This document shows, piece by piece, positions 59,626 to 64,000 of a stretch of DNA of 64,000 nt. The position numbers were made by a program, and so were the translations under genes. Position 1 is the first letter of the stretch, and each line of letters opens with the position of its first letter. Under the pieces are notes generated by a model. The model made no database searches. It worked only from the letters and a program-made list of their open reading frames with translations, and was not told the origin of the DNA. Source of the stretch: Bhargavaea beijingensis (GTDB lineage: Bacteria > Bacillota > Bacilli > Bacillales_A > Planococcaceae); NCBI RefSeq assembly GCF_900101985.1, contig NZ_FNAR01000005.1:62001-126000 (forward strand), in the 5' to 3' direction.

Positions 59626-60912
59626 TTATTGAAGGCTTTTCAGTTCTTTCTCAAACTCTTCTAATGTCGTGACATCCAGGGAATCAAGGGCATCCATGCC
59701 CCCTTCGCTTTTTGCATAGGGATCTGCGCCAGCCTCATAGAGAAGCAGAGCGATGTCATAGTAACCGAAATCAACTGCTGTGGTGAGAGCAGTGCTATAC
59801 ATATCACTGGCATCAGGATTGGCTCCTGCTTCCAAAAGGATGGCGGCAGCTGTTGCATTTCCCTCGTAGGCGGCAAAGTGAAGGGCAGTCGTCCCGTCTT
59901 TGTCGGTTTCTTCAAGATCCTCGCCATCGGTAATCAGTCTTCTGAGCAGGTCGTCATCGTATTGATAAACAGCTTCAGAGAGGGGCGGCAGTTCGATATC
60001 TGCGAAATCATCCGGCTCGCTGAATGCAGCCGGCAGCAGATTCCCGTAGACCAGGCCGCCTCCGGCCAATGAAATAACGGTACCGATGTAGACCGCGGCC
60101 GCAACTGCGCCGAAACCCGTGGCCCAAAGGGCAATCCGGCCGTTGTTCTGCTGATAGTTCGGTGTTCCTTCCGTCTGCATGAACCGGCCCACTGCCTGTA
60201 CGCGCTTCGGCAAGTTCGGATGCGAGGAAAGAATTTCACTGAGCCAAACGGCACCGTTTGATTCAGATCGGATCTGCTCAAGCCATTCGGTTTCATCGAC
60301 TTCACGGTAGGCGACCTTGCCTGCGCCAAGCAATGTCAGCGCACGTTTTGCAGCTGCCCCGTCGCCGGTGATGGATGCGGCTTCCCTGTCGCAGGAATAT
60401 TCGCAGGATCGGCTGTATGCCTGCGAAAGGAAAGGAACAAAGCGTGCCGGCATAATAAGAAGGTTTTTCCAGATGTGGCGTCTCCGGATATGGGCCAGTT
60501 CATGGGCGATGATGAAATCCAGTTCTTTTTCGCCTTTCTCAAGTGCCAGCTCGAACACTTCGGAATACAGGACGATCATATTCCTCCCGAAAAAGCGTGT
60601 GGCAAACGCATTGAGCGCGCCTTCGGACTGTACGAGGAAAATGTCCGGAACGGTCCGGAGTCCCATCCCGGCAGCTAATTCCGCCGCCCTGCCATACACA
60701 TCGGGAAACTGGCGTTCTGACAGGCGGATGCCATTGCCCCTGATCGATCCGAGCATGATGGCATTTGTAAACAGGACAAACGCAAACACGATCAGCGCGA
60801 TGCCGATGCCGATGATGGACACCGCTGCAACAAGATAAATCAGCACGCTGACGACGACCGACAGGATAAAGTAAACCGTCTCGCGCGGTGAAGTGGTGGT
60901 ATTCAGATTCAT
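59626..60912 (-). CDS. M48-family metalloprotease fused to ankyrin repeats
   Basis: 428 residues. Two N-terminal transmembrane helices (about 14-32 and 35-55), an M48 protease domain with the zinc motif FIIAHELAHIRRRH, a second zinc Glu near CDREAASITG, a further hydrophobic segment (about 255-275), then two to three ankyrin repeats (TALHFAAYEGNATAAAILLE, YSTALTTAVDFGYYDIALLL). HtpX-like proteases normally end without ankyrins, so this is an unusual fusion. The start is the ATG at 60912 after AAAGGGGA. Confidence 0.85.
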   Translation of the reverse strand: MNLNTTTSPRETVYFILSVVVSVLIYLVAAVSIIGIGIALIVFAFVLFTNAIMLGSIRGNGIRLSERQFPDVYGRAAELAAGMGLRTVPDIFLVQSEGALNAFATRFFGRNMIVLYSEVFELALEKGEKELDFIIAHELAHIRRRHIWKNLLIMPARFVPFLSQAYSRSCEYSCDREAASITGDGAAAKRALTLLGAGKVAYREVDETEWLEQIRSESNGAVWLSEILSSHPNLPKRVQAVGRFMQTEGTPNYQQNNGRIALWATGFGAVAAAVYIGTVISLAGGGLVYGNLLPAAFSEPDDFADIELPPLSEAVYQYDDDLLRRLITDGEDLEETDKDGTTALHFAAYEGNATAAAILLEAGANPDASDMYSTALTTAVDFGYYDIALLLYEAGADPYAKSEGGMDALDSLDVTTLEEFEKELKSLQ

Positions 60913-61126
60913 ATTGGTTCCCCTTTTGATTATTGGCGGATGAGTATTTTTCTTCCATTCCGCTTCATTTAATTTAGCTTTCAGACTTCGCTTCGTCAAC
61001 AGGACTATCGAATCATGTCTAAAGTTGTAGAAAGCATTGACGGCATGAAATCGTTTACATATGATGGAGTGGAATTTCAAGTGCCGGAAGGGAATAAAAG
61101 GGAACACTGGAGTGAGGGGGCAGTCC

Positions 61127-62341
61127 ATGAATCACACATCCACCATTCAATTTGTCCCGGTTGTCGTCGGAGGCAACCGGGGCGCATACAGCCTGGCTCG
61201 AGCATTCTATGAAGCTTATCAGGTAAAGACGAATGTGATCAGCCCGATCATCATCGGGCCGATCGAGAATTCCCGGATTCTGAAAAACTACGTCCAGCCG
61301 GAAATTGAACAGCCCGACCGATTTTTCGAGACGATCGGGATGATTGAGAAGGATTTCCCGGGGATCAAGAAAATCATCATCGGAGCGGATGATCGCTATG
61401 CCGAGATGCTCGTCCGCCTCCAGCGCCATTTCCCGGAGCAGTGGGTCGTTCCGTATGTCTCCGAGGAAGTGTTCGGGCGGGCGACCAACAAGGAGAGTTT
61501 TTACGCGGTATGCGAAAAAGCAGGCGTTCCCTACCCGAAAACGTTGGTGATCACGGAGTTCGAGGAGAAGTTGCCCTTTGAATTTCCGATTGTGGTAAAG
61601 CCGGCTGACTCGCCGGCCTATCAGTCACTCCACTTCGCCGGAAAGGAAAAGGTCTTTTTTGCAAAATCCCCGGACGAATACCGGCGGATCTTCCGGCTGA
61701 TGCGGGGAGGAGGATACCGAGAACCGATTGTGGTTCAGGAATTTGTCCCAGGGGACGACCGGTCGCTTGCCGTCGTGACCGCCTATACTTCACCTGAAGA
61801 CCGGGAAGTCAAACTGATCGTTTTCGGCCAGATCTTGCTGGAAGACCATACCCCTTCCGGCATCGGCAATCACCTCGCCATTCTTGCAAGGCCGGAAGAC
61901 AGCATCACGGAAGATGTCCGGAAACTAATTGCCGAAACCGGATTTACCGGATTCTCGAACTTTGACCTGAAGTACGATGAAAGAACGGGAAGATATGTCT
62001 TTTTTGAGCTGAACGGCAGGCTTGGTGTCAGCAATTATTACGTTACGGCTGCCGGACACAACCCGGCGACCTATTACGTGGACGACCGGATCAGGAATCT
62101 GAAACTCGGTGCGGTCGTCAACAAAGAGGAAGCGCTTTTTAATGTGGTGCCGAAAAGCCTTCTTCTGAAGCAGATCAAGTCTGTGCAACTGCGGACGAAG
62201 GTGAAAATACTTTACCGGGAGGACAGGGCATTTAACCCGCTAGAGGCGGACTTTGAGACGAATGTGAAGCGCAAGGCAGTCCTCTGGGCGTCCACGATGA
62301 ACTACTACAGAAAGTTCAGGAAGCATCCGCCGCAAGTCTAA
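61127..62341 (+). CDS. ATP-grasp carboxylate-amine ligase
   Basis: 404 residues. An N-terminal Rossmann-like region (VPVVVGGNRGAYSLARAFYE) precedes the ATP-grasp core: VVKPADSPAYQSL, VVQEFVPGDDRS and a Mg2+ site FFELNGRLGVSNYY. Resembles D-aspartate ligase-type and peptidoglycan or secondary-metabolite carboxylate-amine ligases; the substrates cannot be told. GAGGGGG precedes the ATG. It is divergent from the protease gene and followed by a Ca2+/H+ exchanger. Confidence 0.85.
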   Translation: MNHTSTIQFVPVVVGGNRGAYSLARAFYEAYQVKTNVISPIIIGPIENSRILKNYVQPEIEQPDRFFETIGMIEKDFPGIKKIIIGADDRYAEMLVRLQRHFPEQWVVPYVSEEVFGRATNKESFYAVCEKAGVPYPKTLVITEFEEKLPFEFPIVVKPADSPAYQSLHFAGKEKVFFAKSPDEYRRIFRLMRGGGYREPIVVQEFVPGDDRSLAVVTAYTSPEDREVKLIVFGQILLEDHTPSGIGNHLAILARPEDSITEDVRKLIAETGFTGFSNFDLKYDERTGRYVFFELNGRLGVSNYYVTAAGHNPATYYVDDRIRNLKLGAVVNKEEALFNVVPKSLLLKQIKSVQLRTKVKILYREDRAFNPLEADFETNVKRKAVLWASTMNYYRKFRKHPPQV

Positions 62342-62446
62342 GAAAATGCCGCTGTCAGCTTCGCTTCCTTTGCGGGCCGGTTAAGCGCCCGCCAGAAAAG
62401 GGTATGTCTCTGAAAGACAAGTCTTTTCTGATCGGAGGGGCACAGG

Positions 62447-63511
62447 TTGAACAAAATTTTTATGGTCATTTCATTTATCGGCGTCCCGCTCGTTGTCGCG
62501 GGATCCTTCATGCACTGGACAAGCCTGGTGATGTTCATTCTTTGTTGTGTCAGCATCATCGGCCTGTCCGCAATCATGGGGAGGGCGACTGAATCGCTGG
62601 CCATCATATCGGGGCCCAGGATCGGCGGGCTGCTGAATGCAACATTCGGAAATGCGGTCGAGCTGATCATTTCCATCTTTTCGCTTAAGGCGGGGCTGAT
62701 CGGCATTGTGCTGGCTTCCCTCACCGGTTCGGTGATCGGGAACCTGCTTCTTGTGCTCGGGCTGTCATTTTTCCTTGGCGGGCTTAAGCATAAGCGCCAG
62801 AATTTCAGTTTGCGGGATGCCCGCTATAATGCAGGGCTCCTGATTTTCGCGATCATTGTCGCGTTCGTCATCCCGGAGATATTCTCGCAGGGGATGGATG
62901 ACCGGGGCACAATCAGTCTCAGTGTCGGGATTTCGGTGATCATGATCCTTCTTTACTTGGCGGGTCTGTTCTTTAAGTTGGTCACCCACCGCGGTTTTTT
63001 CACGGGTTCCGACAAAGGAAGCCACGGCAAACCGGAAGAAGAGGAAGAACCGGAATGGTCCAAGGGCAAAGCAATCCTTATTCTGCTGCTGGCAACGGCT
63101 GCGGTAGCATTCGTCTCCGAAAACCTTGTACATACATTCGAGGACATCGGGGAGCGCTTTGGCTGGTCGGAGCTCTTTATCGGGGTCATCATCGTCGCCA
63201 TCGTCGGAAACGCCGCGGAGCATGCCTCCGCCCTTATCCTGGCAGTCAAGGATAAGATGGATGTATCCGTCGAAATCGCCATCGGATCGACCCTTCAGGT
63301 CGCGATGTTTGTCGCGCCTGCGCTTGTCCTCGTTTCCCTGATGATGCCGGTGCAGATGCCGCTGGTGTTCACGATTGCTGAATTGGTCGCAATGATCACG
63401 GCGGCACTTCTTACAATCGTCATCACGCTGGACGGGGAGTCAAACTGGTTCGAGGGGCTGACCCTGCTTGCCGCCTATCTGATCATGGGCATCGGGTTCT
63501 TCTTCCTTTAA
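62447..63511 (+). CDS. cax: Calcium/proton exchanger (CAX type)
   Basis: 354 residues, 11 helices in two inverted halves. The alpha-1 repeat is NATFGNAVELIISIF, and the alpha-2 repeat reads VGNAAEHASALILAVKDK, both with the conserved acidic residue of CaCA exchangers. An acidic loop (HGKPEEEEEPEW) separates the halves. B. subtilis YfkE is the closest known type. TTG start after GGAGGGG. Confidence 0.9.
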   Translation: MNKIFMVISFIGVPLVVAGSFMHWTSLVMFILCCVSIIGLSAIMGRATESLAIISGPRIGGLLNATFGNAVELIISIFSLKAGLIGIVLASLTGSVIGNLLLVLGLSFFLGGLKHKRQNFSLRDARYNAGLLIFAIIVAFVIPEIFSQGMDDRGTISLSVGISVIMILLYLAGLFFKLVTHRGFFTGSDKGSHGKPEEEEEPEWSKGKAILILLLATAAVAFVSENLVHTFEDIGERFGWSELFIGVIIVAIVGNAAEHASALILAVKDKMDVSVEIAIGSTLQVAMFVAPALVLVSLMMPVQMPLVFTIAELVAMITAALLTIVITLDGESNWFEGLTLLAAYLIMGIGFFFL

Positions 63512-63595
63512 CCGATGGAACAAAACCGGTTTCATTTTCGTCCAATCGGGGAAATATGAAGTCGGTAACATCATGAGCAAGGAGAAGAATGCACC

Positions 63596-63751
63596 ATGAG
63601 AGAATTGCAAGAAAGTCCGATGGATGAGAAAAAGCAGTCCATCATCGATAAGCTGGTGGATGAAGGGATTTTCAAGATTGACGGCAAGCAACTGTATGAG
63701 CTGCCGATTTATACATTGCTGAAACAATATACCGAACTGCAGGAACAGTAA
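63596..63751 (+). CDS. FbpA-family Fur-regulated small protein
   Basis: 51 residues: a short N-terminus, then LVDEGIFKIDGKQLYELPIY, which matches the compact FbpA domain pattern (GIFK-x-DGKQLYEL). FbpA helps the iron-sparing response in Bacillus. AAGGAGAAG precedes the ATG. No clear Fur box was seen in the 80 bases upstream. A terminator follows. Confidence 0.75.
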   Translation: MRELQESPMDEKKQSIIDKLVDEGIFKIDGKQLYELPIYTLLKQYTELQEQ

Positions 63752-63754
63752 TCG

Positions 63755-63787
63755 TTGCCGGACGGCCATCAGCCGGCCGGCTTTTGT
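63755..63787 (+). terminator. Terminator after the fbpA-like gene
   Basis: GCCGGACGGCC and GCCGGCCGGC arms, then TTTTGTT. Confidence 0.8.
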
Positions 63788-63802
63788 TATGGAGGGATGA
63801 GG

Positions 63803-64000
63803 ATGCACAACGAACGACTGGAACGCATCCGGGACGAATGGCTGGATGAGGCAAGTATCCGGGAGATGCAGGAAAAGATGGAGAAGGGGGAAGTCACGGC
63901 CGAGGAACTGACAATCATGTATCTGTCCCGGATCTCGGAATATGGCCAAAATGTCAATGCCGTCCTCGAAGTGAACCCCGACGCACTCCAGATCGCCAAG
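63803..64000 (+). CDS. Amidase-family protein, N-terminal part (runs off the window)
   Basis: 66 residues are visible, starting MHNERLERIRDEWLDEAS, with MEKGEVTAEELTIMYLSRI and VNAVLEVNPDAL, the standard N-terminus of amidase-signature enzymes. The catalytic Ser-Ser-Lys region lies beyond the window end. GGAGGGATGAGG precedes the ATG. Confidence 0.8.
   Translation, partial: MHNERLERIRDEWLDEASIREMQEKMEKGEVTAEELTIMYLSRISEYGQNVNAVLEVNPDALQIAK

Overview
The window reads as a chromosomal segment of a moderately high-GC, low-GC-phylum (Firmicutes) bacterium of the order Bacillales, most likely a Planococcaceae-type relative (Bhargavaea, Planococcus or Sporosarcina; the genus is inference). Pointers are strong AGGAGG-type ribosome binding sites with frequent TTG/GTG starts, a dgkB-rlmCD neighbourhood like that of Bacillus subtilis, a Bacillus-style CydABS oxidase, an LXG polymorphic toxin, a T-box, Fur-regulated FbpA, YtvA and RsbR stressosome proteins, and sigma-B-like promoters. 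No rRNA, tRNA, CRISPR array, transposase or phage gene was seen.

Layout. 1-8.3 kb: SodC-like lipoprotein, a thioredoxin-fold protein that seems to start with ATC, DagK, a decayed fragment, a Nudix hydrolase, the cydABS oxidase operon with an additional 31-residue membrane peptide, and rlmCD. 8.3-15.9 kb: an AT-rich accessory island with a frameshifted LXG nuclease toxin and likely immunity gene, a VOC protein, a TPP-riboswitch-controlled SDR/flavin monooxygenase operon, a DUF6037-like gene, and two broken copies of the rlmCD 3' half plus a duplicated monooxygenase 3' end. 15.9-26.2 kb: a pyruvate-oxidase-like ThDP enzyme, OsmC, a 2-TM channel-like protein, Dus, HAD, GNAT, cupin and a large catalase. 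26.2-34.5 kb: an eight-gene minus-strand catabolic operon (acyl-CoA ligase, ALDH, two acyl-CoA dehydrogenases, DUF35 protein, thiolase-fold protein, two MaoC-type half-hydratases), with a divergent GAF/PucR regulator, then TetR, a BCCT transporter and a CocE/NonD-type hydrolase. 41-50 kb: AEC carrier, RraA-like protein, FMN reductase, methyltransferase, LOV-STAS photoreceptor, DASS transporter with glycerate kinase, YsaA-like HAD. 50-57.7 kb: T-box-controlled aminotransferase-serA operon, TspO, RsbR-like protein, zinc metallopeptidase, small peptide. 57.9-64 kb: POT transporter, M48-ankyrin protease, ATP-grasp ligase, Ca2+/H+ exchanger, FbpA and the start of an amidase.

Themes. (1) A general-stress theme: four sigma-B-like promoters (in front of the pyruvate-oxidase-like gene, a small membrane protein, a small stress-like protein and the catalase), together with two stressosome-type proteins (YtvA-like and RsbR-like). 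(2) The catabolic operon has the gene content of the actinobacterial steroid side-chain (igr/ChsE-ChsH-Ltp2) module. Its thiolase-fold member has lost the thiolase nucleophile, so a retro-aldolase route is the best hypothesis. (3) Four intergenic arrays of short degenerate words are repeated at exactly 21 bp, each next to a transcription terminator; I know of no named family for them. (4) The region downstream of rlmCD looks like a toxin-island hotspot that retains recombination scars.
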